From contig OZ037909.1 of the NCBI GenBank assembly GCA_964035575.1, forward strand, positions 682,001-746,000: 64,000 bases of DNA, written 5' to 3'. The notes under the pieces were generated by a model. That model ran no database searches. It was not told the DNA's origin and worked only from the letters and a program-made list of their open reading frames with translations. Of the stretch, positions 9,711-18,403 are shown piece by piece (within the stretch, counting starts at the first letter, position 1; each line of letters opens with the position of its first letter). Made by a program: the position numbers and the translations under genes. The DNA comes from Rhynchopus sp. YZ270_cl-10 (Eukaryota; Euglenozoa; Diplonemea; Diplonemida; Diplonemidae).

Positions 9711-10586
9711 CTACTGACAAAGCGTACAGTCACACTGAAAGCCGTACTTCTCCAAACGGGACTGTCTTTGCGCTGTGTTTAAACCCTCTGGGACGTAGCT
9801 GATGGTCACTTGCGACCCTGCAACAGCAGGTCCATTCGCTTTGACACTGACATCCACGGTGTCGGGCACCGTTTCAACACGAGCGGAGGGGGCACAGGTG
9901 TGGTTCAGCGTTGCTGTCAGTGTGTACACACCACTGCCCCTCCCGTACCCAGGTACAAGCACGGTGTGTGCATTCAGGCATATCCCCCCTATGAGGTGCT
10001 CCACGAACGCTGCCGACAGCGCCCTCTCCTTGAGCGCAGCCAACTCTGCATGCGCACCGGGCGGCACCTTGACTAGCCCCACCAACTCCCCTCTGTACTC
10101 CTCCACCCACTCCCCAAGCTGCCCCTCTGGGGTGCACAGTCTATAAAACGGGAGAGCGCTGCTGACAAAGGCTTGTTCGGGGGTGGCACCTTGTTCGAGA
10201 AAGGTTTGGCAGAACCACAGAATGCGGGCAATGGATCTGCCCAGGGCTTCTAGAGTGACACTGCATGATTTGTCCTTTGCGAGTTGCCAGGTTCGTGCGG
10301 TGAGGATGGAGGTGGTGGGGAAGTATTGAAGCCAGTCGTTCCTGCAGGAGGTTGGGTGGTCGTCTGTGAGGGGCGCGAAGCAGACCTCGCAGATGGGGTG
10401 TGCACTTCCTTGACACGCCTCTTCCGCATGCGGCCACACAACAAGCGGTGCCTCAATGATCAGCTCCTCATCCGCCGCAATGTCCTGCACAGCAACACAA
10501 TGCTTCCCTACCCGCTCATCGTACCGCACCTCAAAGGCATATCCCTGCCCATCCATCACCTCCCGATAGTGGTCCAGTTGGTCCAT
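9711..10586 (-). CDS. SET-domain protein, SMYD-like
   Basis: 291 residues from the ATG at 10586; the longer open frame begins without an ATG. The N-terminal SET portion (KHCVAVQDIAADEELIIEAP) is followed by a reduced Cys-containing insert (HPICEVCFAPL) where SMYD proteins have a MYND finger. The signature LNHTCAPSA corresponds to the SET motif NHSC.PN that binds the methyl donor. SYVPE..N...R...L..YGFQCDCTLCQ matches the SET C-terminus and post-SET cysteines. Such proteins methylate lysines in histones or cytosolic proteins. The MYND finger looks incomplete and the usual C-terminal helical domain is absent, so target specificity cannot be inferred. Confidence 0.75.
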   Translation of the reverse strand: MDQLDHYREVMDGQGYAFEVRYDERVGKHCVAVQDIAADEELIIEAPLVVWPHAEEACQGSAHPICEVCFAPLTDDHPTSCRNDWLQYFPTTSILTARTWQLAKDKSCSVTLEALGRSIARILWFCQTFLEQGATPEQAFVSSALPFYRLCTPEGQLGEWVEEYRGELVGLVKVPPGAHAELAALKERALSAAFVEHLIGGICLNAHTVLVPGYGRGSGVYTLTATLNHTCAPSARVETVPDTVDVSVKANGPAVAGSQVTISYVPEGLNTAQRQSRLEKYGFQCDCTLCQ

Positions 10587-10701
10587 TGTTTGGTTGATGC
10601 TGTTATTTTGTGGGTTAGAGTGAAATGTGAAGGTCAAATCTGAGAAAGCAGGGGTCTCGTATCTTACACAAATTATAGACAATTGTAGGGGCGGGGGAGG
10701 A

Positions 10702-12087
10702 TTAATAGGCTAGAGTGGCGTCCCAAGGGTCTCTCGGACGGGGGTTATTTTTCCCTGTCGTGAGCTGTGGTGGGGACAGGCCGCAGTGTGGACAGCCCTT
10801 TTTTCGTGTGGTGAGGCTGTTGCTACGTTTTGTTGCGCGGTCGCTTTGTGCCTCGACTTGCTCCATATAGACATCTAGGGTGACCTGCCCACCACCAACC
10901 CGAACGAGAACGTGCCCCTTCGGGTTCCAGGTTAGGTGGATCTTTTTTAGATTTTTCGTGAGTTGGTATATTTGTGGTGCGACCTTTGAGAGTGAGGTAG
11001 CGTGAGGTGAGTTTTGGATGAATCTGTCGATTTGGTCTTCCAATGGATCCGATTCAGGCACGCTTGCAAAGGTACGTCTCGACCGTTGCAGCAATGTTGG
11101 AGGGTGGTAGGCAGAGTTTTCTTCCAACCCTGCGACCTTCATCTGCAGCTGCTCAATCTCATCTAAAGCAAGACCCCGCTCCTTCCGCATATCTGTCACC
11201 TCCTTCTTAAGGCGTGGGATCTCATTATTCGCCTTCTGCAGCGCAACAACACGCTTCCCCATCTCACCATTCTCCTTGAGTGCCCTGTCAATCGCAGTTC
11301 TCGTTTCGTCGCACCCCTGTGGTTGCTGAAGCCTTTCGTTCTCCTCTGTGAGATCCCGGATCTTCCCTTTCATTGCCTTCATGATGGCAGCGCTGCGTTT
11401 TAAGAGGGCAACCAGCTGAGGGGTGGTGAGGTCGTTGCCGTCGTCGCTGCATTGTTCTGCAACTTTGATGAGATTCGTGGCAGAGGCAACTTTTGAGAGC
11501 ATTGGCGACATTGACGTTGATGCTGTGGACGCATGCCCTATCGAATGCATTGAGTGCACCGACCCTGCACCTTTCACCCTCGACGCAGAATTTGACCGTA
11601 CAGAGGCACGAAGAGATGAGGTGCCTGGTGTTCCTGGTGCGCTTGGGGGTTTTGCATAGTTGTCTCGCGGTGTGGTCTGTGCTTGGGGAGGCTGTTCCAT
11701 TCGATTAGGCGTAGTGTGGAAGACAAGAGACGGTTGAAGCAAAGGAGCGGAGCGGCTAAGAGCGATGGGGTGTTCAGGAGGCGTCTCAGGGGTGTGGCTG
11801 CTTGCTTCCATGGTAAAGCTGCGGCTGAGCCGGTCAATAGGGGTGTGCGTGCTGTCATCGAAGAGGGCAAGGCTCTGTGCGGTCTGTCTCTTCTTCTCCT
11901 TTTTGCGTTCGCGTCGCTCCCGGCGCTCTTCTCGGGTTTCTACCTTTGGGGCAGCCTCCCAAGCTGTGCCTGACCCCAACCGCGCAAGAGTCTTCAAGTG
12001 CTCTTCACTCAAATTCCCTCTCTTCTCTCGATGATTGACACGATAAACATCATCGCTCGACACACTGTTTTCATCCCATTTTCGCAT
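10702..12087 (-). CDS. Coiled-coil protein with GAR-like C-terminal domain
   Basis: 461 residues. The N-terminal 80 residues are strongly basic (REERRERRERKKEKKRQ). A Ser/Pro/Thr-rich linker runs to about residue 220, followed by a coiled coil of roughly 110 residues (MKGKIRDLTEENERLQ onward). The C-terminal part reads VAPQIYQLTKNLKKIHLTW then HVLVRVGGGQVTLDVYMEQ, which resembles the GAS2-related (GAR) microtubule-binding domain, where 'vRVGGGW..L..fL' is the core; the Trp is Gln here. A CPHC pair follows. This suggests a microtubule-associated or centrosomal role. The start is preceded by cactccag and a short leader. Confidence 0.6.
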   Translation of the reverse strand: MRKWDENSVSSDDVYRVNHREKRGNLSEEHLKTLARLGSGTAWEAAPKVETREERRERRERKKEKKRQTAQSLALFDDSTHTPIDRLSRSFTMEASSHTPETPPEHPIALSRSAPLLQPSLVFHTTPNRMEQPPQAQTTPRDNYAKPPSAPGTPGTSSLRASVRSNSASRVKGAGSVHSMHSIGHASTASTSMSPMLSKVASATNLIKVAEQCSDDGNDLTTPQLVALLKRSAAIMKAMKGKIRDLTEENERLQQPQGCDETRTAIDRALKENGEMGKRVVALQKANNEIPRLKKEVTDMRKERGLALDEIEQLQMKVAGLEENSAYHPPTLLQRSRRTFASVPESDPLEDQIDRFIQNSPHATSLSKVAPQIYQLTKNLKKIHLTWNPKGHVLVRVGGGQVTLDVYMEQVEAQSDRATKRSNSLTTRKKGCPHCGLSPPQLTTGKNNPRPRDPWDATLAY

Positions 12088-12305
12088 TTATAAAAAAAAT
12101 AATCTGGAGTGAAAAGGATACGATGCTGTTATAACATATAGGTTTCCAAGATGGCTGAGGTTCGTATTATGAATGAGATGGGAGAAAAAAAGAGGGGGTT
12201 TTTTGTTCTATTTTTCTACTCTATTCTGGAAAGGTGGGAAGGGGGAGGGGGTAGCTTTTTAATAAGTTTGCGTTTTTTTCCCCCCCGGGATTTATTTTTT
12301 TCCTC

Positions 12306-12788
12306 TCAGCTGTTGAACACCCGAGAGTACTCTGCGAAGACAGCTTCGTTTGTGTGGATGCGTCTGTCGGCTGGGGTCACGCCGTTGCTGTCGGCCACCT
12401 GAAGGAGGCGTTTCACCTTAGCTGTACCAAGGGCCTGGAGGGTGACGTTCCAGCAGTTGATTGCGCCGCATTTTGCGATCTGTTTGCAGTGTGTGTTGAA
12501 TCGAACAAAGAAAATAGAATTATTTATGTAATTTGCGGAGAAGAAAAAAATTGAAAAAAGGTGTCACTGAGAAAAACTGCCTTGAAAAAAAAGAAACTAA
12601 CGTTAAAAACAAACTGTAGTTGTTGATGCAGGCACCTCCTACTTACCCACTGTACGATGCCATCCGGATGAAATCACAAGTACCCTGCGGCCTACCAGAG
12701 TAAAAAACAAATACGGCTTGATCTCATTGACCTCAAAAGCGGACCAGGACGGACCCTGGTATCGTTGGGAAGTACATTTAGATGCCAT
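12306..12788 (-). CDS. Small two-exon gene, unknown product (88 aa)
   Basis: Too short per exon for simple ORF searches. Exon 1 (12788-12696) starts at an ATG in the context cacaATGGC and encodes MASKCTSQRYQGPSWSAF, then VNEIKPYLFFTL. After a gtaggc...acag intron (12695-12480, 216 bp), exon 2 (12479-12306) continues in phase 0 with IAKCGAINCWNVTLQALG and ends EAVFAEYSRVFNS. Exon 2 has convincing protein-like composition in only this frame. The intron contains an S3 repeat just after the donor. The donor choice is not certain: a gtaagt lies further into the S3 copy. No family recognised. Confidence 0.5.
12614..12700 (-). repeat. Dispersed repeat S3, inside an intron
   Basis: Carries ttgatgcaggcacctcc on the plus strand and the catccggatgaaa segment of the S3 consensus. 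It fills the 5' part of the intron of the small gene at 12306-12788. Confidence 0.7.
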
Positions 12789-12890
12789 TGTGTCAGAATC
12801 GATATGTGTGAAATGGTGATAGTAGTCACCTTAATCAGAATCGCAGTGACGTTGCAATGCTGCGCTGGGGAAAGACGAACAAAACAAACA

Positions 12891-15182
12891 TCATACCGAA
12901 TGCAGCAACGTCTCTCCTGAATCGTTCGTGCGGTGCTCCGCAGGCGTCTTCATCGCAAACGCCTGCATCAGCAACGCCACCTCGTCCCCCTGCGGTGCAA
13001 CGGCAAACTGCCACAACCCCAACGCCAGCTCGATCAGCACCCCGCTGTGCGGCGGCTTCCCCACCGTCATCGAACAGTCGCGGTTAAGCTTTTCCAGCGC
13101 AGCCAGCGCAGGCTCGACGGTGGGGTACTCCGCCTGCGAAGCTCTGTTTGCCTCTAACATCGCGTTTTCTACCACTTTCTCGTCTGCCTGAGACACTGCG
13201 TACATCCCGTTGAACGACTTCATATCTTGGAAGAACCACGCCAGGGCTTGAAACCTGTCGTAAATATCGATCCTTGCCTTTTCCCTTGGAGACTCTAGGG
13301 GAGCGGCGGGCGGGGGTTGTGTAGGTGTGGCAGCACGGGGCGGTTCTGCTGGCGCTTGCGCTTGGGGTTGAGGTTGGGTCTGAGGTGTTTCCTTTATCTT
13401 CGGCACAACCGGCGGCTTCATGGGCTGTGTATTCCCTGTGTACGCCTGCAACGGCAATGACGAAACAACTGTCAAATCTGAGCTCTCTGGGTGCGTTACG
13501 AGGGCTTGCACTTCGACGCAACCGTGCGGGGTGACCGTCACCCGCACTGCCACTGTCGGCGGGGTTGGGTCGCCTTCATCAGCACGCGACGGTGCGATGC
13601 GTGTAGGCAGACGCAAACACACAGACCCCAGAGGCGTGGCATACAAGGGGTCCTCTATGTCGGCCATCTCCACCAGGTGCACCATAGCAAAGGGCGTCGC
13701 ACACCCAAAATGCCGCATCACAGAGACCGGCAACGGTGTGTCCTTCTTCACAAGAATGTCGCGCGTCCCGCTGGCAACCTCCAACGCAATCGCTGCCGCA
13801 GTCTTCCCCTTCTCCACCGAAGCCAGCGTGACGTTGCTCGACACAGCAATCCCCTCACCCACGGCGTCCGCCGCATAGAAGACCAGATGCGGGTTTGCCT
13901 CCAGCTCTCTGAGACACGGCTTCACAGAGTCGGGAAGGGTTGCTGCGAAGGCGCCAAGCTTTGCACAGCCGAGTGCAACGATGTAGTCTGGGGTTTGCTC
14001 TGGTGCGTGGCGCGCACCGCCTAGGATGTCCGCTTCTTGAAAGGCTTCTTGGAAGTACTCCTCTACAGCATGGAGACGTGCCCCTCCGCCACATAGAACA
14101 ACGTGGGTCACATCCGCAGCCTTGGTCCCGGTGGACTTCAGAATCGATGTGGTGAGCCGTTTGATGACTTTAAGAATCCGTGCGCAGAACCGCTTCATCT
14201 TCTGTCCGTCCATTGTGTACTCGAACTCACCTTCTTCGCTGTCGCTGTCTGCATCTGGTAGGTCCACGTCGATACCCCCCTTCCCATCGCATTTCAACCG
14301 CTCCACCTCTGGCGCCACCTTTTTTAAGTTCTTTTCATTCATATTTTGCCCGCATTTTTGCTTAAATGCATCCCCCAAATCCGCAAGAATCTCTTGATTC
14401 ACAGATGTCGCTCCACACTCCAGATCCGCCGCCACACCGACACACTGAAAGCACTGCACCCCTTTCGGTGATTCCTGCTGCGTCGCGGCTTCCTTCAAAA
14501 GCGACAAACACGTTGATGTCCCACCTATATCTGCCACCACCACACTCTGGCCTGACCCTCGCACATTAGTATCACCCAAAATACCGGACCCAACTAAAGC
14601 CGCGAGAGGCTCAGACACAACACCACAGAGGCTTACCCCATCAAGCGTGAGAATGACGCGCCGGAGAGACTCTCTCTGTGACATAGAGTAGTATGGAGGT
14701 GCGGCGACGACGACCTGCCGCATGCTTCCGATGTCTGAAGGGAGTTGCGTTGCGAGACGGTCTTGAAGTGATTTGACAAGGAGGCTGCTGAGTTGTTCAA
14801 CCGGCACTTCGCCAGGGTCAAGACCAATTCGTGTTTTCAGCATGAGTCTCGTATTTGTTCTGTCAGGAACCAGCTTCGGCGCAGTCCTCCCCAACGCCTC
14901 CAAATCCAACTCCCTCGAGTTGAGCCCAACGTACATTCTGAGGTTCTGTATCAACCCCCCGGGCTGTTTCTTTTCTTTTGCGATTGCGTCCTCGCCGACG
15001 AAGACGGTTGCTTGGCGTGACCCGAGGGGGGCATAGTGGATTGCGACCGACGGTGTGATGCGGTTGCCACGTGCATTGGTTAATATGTCTGCGTTGCGAC
15101 CACGTGGTTCCCAAAAGGCGCCGACGGTGTTGGTATTGCCAACGACAGCACCAAGGATGGGCCCCTCAGTGAATGCATCCAT
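12891..15182 (-). CDS. Divergent Hsp70/Hsp110-family protein
   Basis: 763 residues. The order of Hsp70 features is preserved: an N-terminal strand pair (GAVVGNTNTVGAF, residues 11-23) where DLGTTNS would be, a connect region ending SEPLAALVGSGIL near 190-202, the second phosphate loop as VVVADIGGTSTCLSLL near 214-229, and the adenosine motif HVVLCGGGARLHAVEEY near 360-376. A beta-sandwich-like segment follows, then a Pro/Gln-rich linker near 610-650 and a helical lid. The first phosphate loop has lost its Asp and Gly-Thr-Thr, so ATP hydrolysis is doubtful. Size and linker resemble Hsp110/Hypoxia-up-regulated types. The ATG follows a strong acceptor (ccttccaacccag) by about 27 bases. Confidence 0.75.
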   Translation of the reverse strand: MDAFTEGPILGAVVGNTNTVGAFWEPRGRNADILTNARGNRITPSVAIHYAPLGSRQATVFVGEDAIAKEKKQPGGLIQNLRMYVGLNSRELDLEALGRTAPKLVPDRTNTRLMLKTRIGLDPGEVPVEQLSSLLVKSLQDRLATQLPSDIGSMRQVVVAAPPYYSMSQRESLRRVILTLDGVSLCGVVSEPLAALVGSGILGDTNVRGSGQSVVVADIGGTSTCLSLLKEAATQQESPKGVQCFQCVGVAADLECGATSVNQEILADLGDAFKQKCGQNMNEKNLKKVAPEVERLKCDGKGGIDVDLPDADSDSEEGEFEYTMDGQKMKRFCARILKVIKRLTTSILKSTGTKAADVTHVVLCGGGARLHAVEEYFQEAFQEADILGGARHAPEQTPDYIVALGCAKLGAFAATLPDSVKPCLRELEANPHLVFYAADAVGEGIAVSSNVTLASVEKGKTAAAIALEVASGTRDILVKKDTPLPVSVMRHFGCATPFAMVHLVEMADIEDPLYATPLGSVCLRLPTRIAPSRADEGDPTPPTVAVRVTVTPHGCVEVQALVTHPESSDLTVVSSLPLQAYTGNTQPMKPPVVPKIKETPQTQPQPQAQAPAEPPRAATPTQPPPAAPLESPREKARIDIYDRFQALAWFFQDMKSFNGMYAVSQADEKVVENAMLEANRASQAEYPTVEPALAALEKLNRDCSMTVGKPPHSGVLIELALGLWQFAVAPQGDEVALLMQAFAMKTPAEHRTNDSGETLLHSV

Positions 15183-16302
15183 ATGTTTGGTGTGTTGCTT
15201 GGCAACGTCTGGGTTGGAAGGTTGGAAGGTTGTGGAGGGAGGACAAAAAAAAAAAAATGAGTGAGGAAATAACCGAAGTGTGAATGCGATGAACCTAAGC
15301 CGGCTTAGTCACCTAATAAAATAGAATACAGTGGGCGTCCATCCCGCAGTTCCGTCTGCAGAGCAGAAGGTCCGTGAAACTCAACGACAGCGCAAACCAA
15401 GCACACAGTTCACTCTATCCACGTCAAAAACCAAGGGAGGTGGGGGTATGCCCTTTCTTTTTTGCAACTTAGTTGGAAAGTAGTCTAGGTGACACTCCGT
15501 TCACTGCCCATTCTTTTTCTTCGTATTATTGCTCTAAACCCTTGGGGTCAATTCTAACCCAATATACTTTTTTTCTTCAAATTCTGACGGGAAAAAACCC
15601 CGATCTCTTTGGCGGGGGGGAAATAATGCCTAATACAGGGGGAGAAAAAAAAATCAGTGCTAGGACCCTTTAAGAAAAGGGTGTTCGTTTATCTATGGGT
15701 GGGGGGGAGGGACACGACGACACTTGTCATGACGTTGAGAAGCACATTTGACAAGCAGTTTATCGGTAACGCTTTGTGCTTGCTATTATGTGCTTGTTAT
15801 GTCATGACAAAGTATCGTCGTGGAGAGCATGAAGTGGAAGAGGGGGAGAGACCAAAAAATACCCCCCGAGAGGCTTTTTTCACTTGTCACCTATCGAATT
15901 AGGTGTGACGCAGACTACTTGGTATTTGTTAGAAAGCCGCATCAAGCTGTTTGCAATCGGGGGAATAGAGGATAGTGGGCTGAGGGGAACAGAGGCCCTG
16001 CCTTTCAAAAAGGGGGAGAGAGAAATGTGAAAGATGAATGTGGAGCACATCCTCAGGGATCTACACGAATACAAACAAAAATTTCAAAAAAAAAAGAGGA
16101 AAAATTAAAAAAAAAAACTTGAATTGCTTATGATATGCGTTCCACATCGTAAGAACAAAAAAAAGGGGAACATTTTTTTTTGATTTGGAGTAAGCTGGTA
16201 CTGGATCACCCCGGAGACACCAGCCAAAAAAAAAAAAGAAGAAAAAAACGTTGTTCAGATGAAACCAAAGCCTCACCCGAAGATAATCCCACAAACCAAA
16301 GT
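15183..16302. other. Intergenic gap with S1 repeat
   Basis: Holds an S1 copy at 15284-15318 and many A- and T-runs. No supported gene. Confidence 0.45.
15284..15318 (-). repeat. Dispersed repeat S1
   Basis: gcgatgaacctaagccggc then ttagtcacct. On the minus strand it is followed by a T-run and then the cccag acceptor used by the Hsp70-like gene, about 100 bases from its ATG. Confidence 0.7.
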
Positions 16303-16395
16303 GAAGTTGATAGTGCAAAAACGCCTCTGGAGACGCAGGCACTGATATTAGAGGGTTATCGAACCCCCCAGAGTGTTGCGTTTGGGAGTTGTTTA
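16303..16395 (-). repeat. Dispersed repeat S2, long copy with tRNA-like box B
   Basis: gtgaagttgatagtgcaaa, cgcctctggagacgcaggcac, then tattagagggttatcgaacc. On the minus strand ggttcgataac resembles Pol III box B within a GGGGG/CCCTC stem, so it reads as a tRNA-derived SINE. Confidence 0.65.
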
Positions 16396-16838
16396 ACCAA
16401 AAGAAAGAGGGCTTAATGTCTGTCTGTCCCTTCACAGGATGAATAATATTATACACGACAATGAAGTAAATGAAGCTTCACCGTTGTAAGCCAACGTTAA
16501 AACCACAAGTCAAGTCATTTATTTCACTTATGTATGCCTCTTCTTGTGCATACAACGTTCATAGAAAAGACGAAAAACCCCAAATTATTGATCACACAAA
16601 TTCTATTTTAAAAATAGGTTCCGCAGAGGGGGGAAAAGAAAAAATACTAGAAGGTGCTTCTCATACACACATCGCAGAAAAGGGGGGAAATAAAGTTGAT
16701 AGTGCAAAAAAAAGAAAAGAAGGTCCATTCTGTGTGAAGAAGACACAGATAAAACACCATAAAAAATCTAGATACTGCCGTTTTTTTTTCTTCACGGCTT
16801 CATTTTTTTTTTTTTTTTTTTTTTTGTGGAAGCTGAAA
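16396..16838. other. Intergenic gap
   Basis: A- and T-rich; a fragment of S2 (aaagttgatagtgcaaaa) occurs near 16690. No gene supported. Confidence 0.4.
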
Positions 16839-17559
16839 CAGGGCGCGCGCTAAATCCACACCCTCACACCCGGTTTTTTCGAGGTTTTTTCGCGGTACAA
16901 AAATTTTTTGATTACACGATTTCCTTTAGAAAATCAGAGAATCCCATATTGTACAGTAAGGGCATTTCAGATAGTTTTTGGACACACATGTGACCCCACC
17001 GTGGAGAGCAATCGGCTCGCGCAATCAAAAGAAAGCAGAGAAAAGGGGAAAGAAAAAAGAAAAAAGTTGGGTACCGTGCGCCTGCGGCGCTACCTGTTCC
17101 CTACCCCCCCATGATGTACTTATGTATATTCCACCTGATTTTGACCATGTTTCGGGTTTGCGGGTTTGCCGGTGTTTTCCGATGTTGGCCGGTGAAGTCA
17201 CGGTAATGGGTACTGTGTACTGTGTACTGTGTACTGTGTACTGTGTACTGTGTACTGTGTACTGTGTACTGTGTACTGTGTACTGTGTACTGTGTACTGT
17301 GTACTGGGTGCTGGGGGTGCTGTCCGAAAGACCTGAAAATGACCCTTGTTTACGAGTATGGGTTCATATTTTGTGAAAATTTAAGTCACCAAAATTTTGT
17401 CCATTTTTCCGTATATCCCCCACCACAGCCCGGGATTTTCTCGGAAATGTAACATGACCCTGATTTTTCTGCCCCCTTCACATACTTCCTGTAGGTACAT
17501 TTTTTTGGACCCGATATCCATTTTTTCGGGAAATTTCCGAAAAGTTAGCGCGCGCCCTG
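16839..17559. mobile_element. Non-autonomous hAT-type transposon (hAT4)
   Basis: 721 bp with inverted ends cagggcgcgcgctaa / ttagcgcgcgccctg and an exact 8-bp target duplication agctgaaa at 16831-16838 and 17560-17567. No transposase. It shares internal modules with hAT5 (gagagcaatcggctcg; cctgcggcgctacctg; ttttgtccatttttccg) and contains a heptamer tandem array at 17211-17308. Confidence 0.9.
17211..17308. repeat. Heptamer tandem repeat (TACTGTG)n
   Basis: About 14 perfect copies of a 7-bp unit, entirely inside hAT4. The related hAT5 modules lack it, so it expanded after the families separated. Confidence 0.95.
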
Positions 17560-17567
17560 AGCTGAAA

Positions 17568-18403
17568 TAGTGATCACATCTGTGTGGAAATCACACAGGT
17601 TGTGACCACGCTTCAATGATATTTCATTTTCTTCTTCTTCCTCCTCTTCAACGTAGTACGGTGAGTCCCGCCTTAACATGAACTGTCTAAAGTGTGGACC
17701 CAATTATCACACCCCACAATATCCATATTTACTTAAGCCACGTATAAAACGTACCCTAAAACTAGAGGGGCGACTCACTGTGTTGACCGCAACCATGAGG
17801 AAGTAGCCAAATAAAACAAATCAACGTTTGGGCATTGAATACGCTACTCATATGCCTGTCATGCAGATAAAGAAGGATAGAAGGGAGTTTTGAGACTGTC
17901 CAGTCGACCTTCGTCACAGAGACGTAGACCCAAACTGTTCAGACCAGAACTCTGCAAAGAAAGTGAAGTTGATAGTGCAAAAAAAAAACGCCTCTGGAGA
18001 CGCAGGCACTAATATTAGAGGGTTATCGAACCCCCCAGAGTGTTGCGTTTGGGAGTTGCCAACAAAACTGTAAGCAGGCACGCAAAGAAAAAGGGGGGAG
18101 ACAATATGGTTGGATGAAACCTATCCTATTGCCGCACCTCCAAAAATAGTAACTTTTTTTTAATTATCCCAGCCACTCCGAAAAAAAGCTATATCACACA
18201 AAAACAGATGGAAAAATCCACCACAAAAAAAATTGGAACCCAAAGATGCCAAAAAAAAAAACTCCTCTATAACTCCCTTCTTTCCACCAACCACCGACCA
18301 AATAAAATCAGGAACGGCAGTACAGTGATACACCCCTCCCTCCCTCCCCCCTCCAATGATACTACTCTCTCAACATTTCTAAAGAATTTTTCTTTTCCTC
18401 ACA
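17568..18403. other. Intergenic gap with S2 repeat
   Basis: A short minus-strand frame (RDSPYYVEEEEEEENEIS, 17690-17570) is protein-like but cannot be extended to a gene. The rest is A-rich. Confidence 0.35.
17958..18060 (-). repeat. Dispersed repeat S2, long copy
   Basis: Nearly identical to the copy at 16303-16395, including the tRNA-like segment, with an expanded A-run after gatagtgc. On the minus strand tggcaactccc lies upstream of ggttcgataac at a spacing reminiscent of Pol III boxes A and B. Confidence 0.7.
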
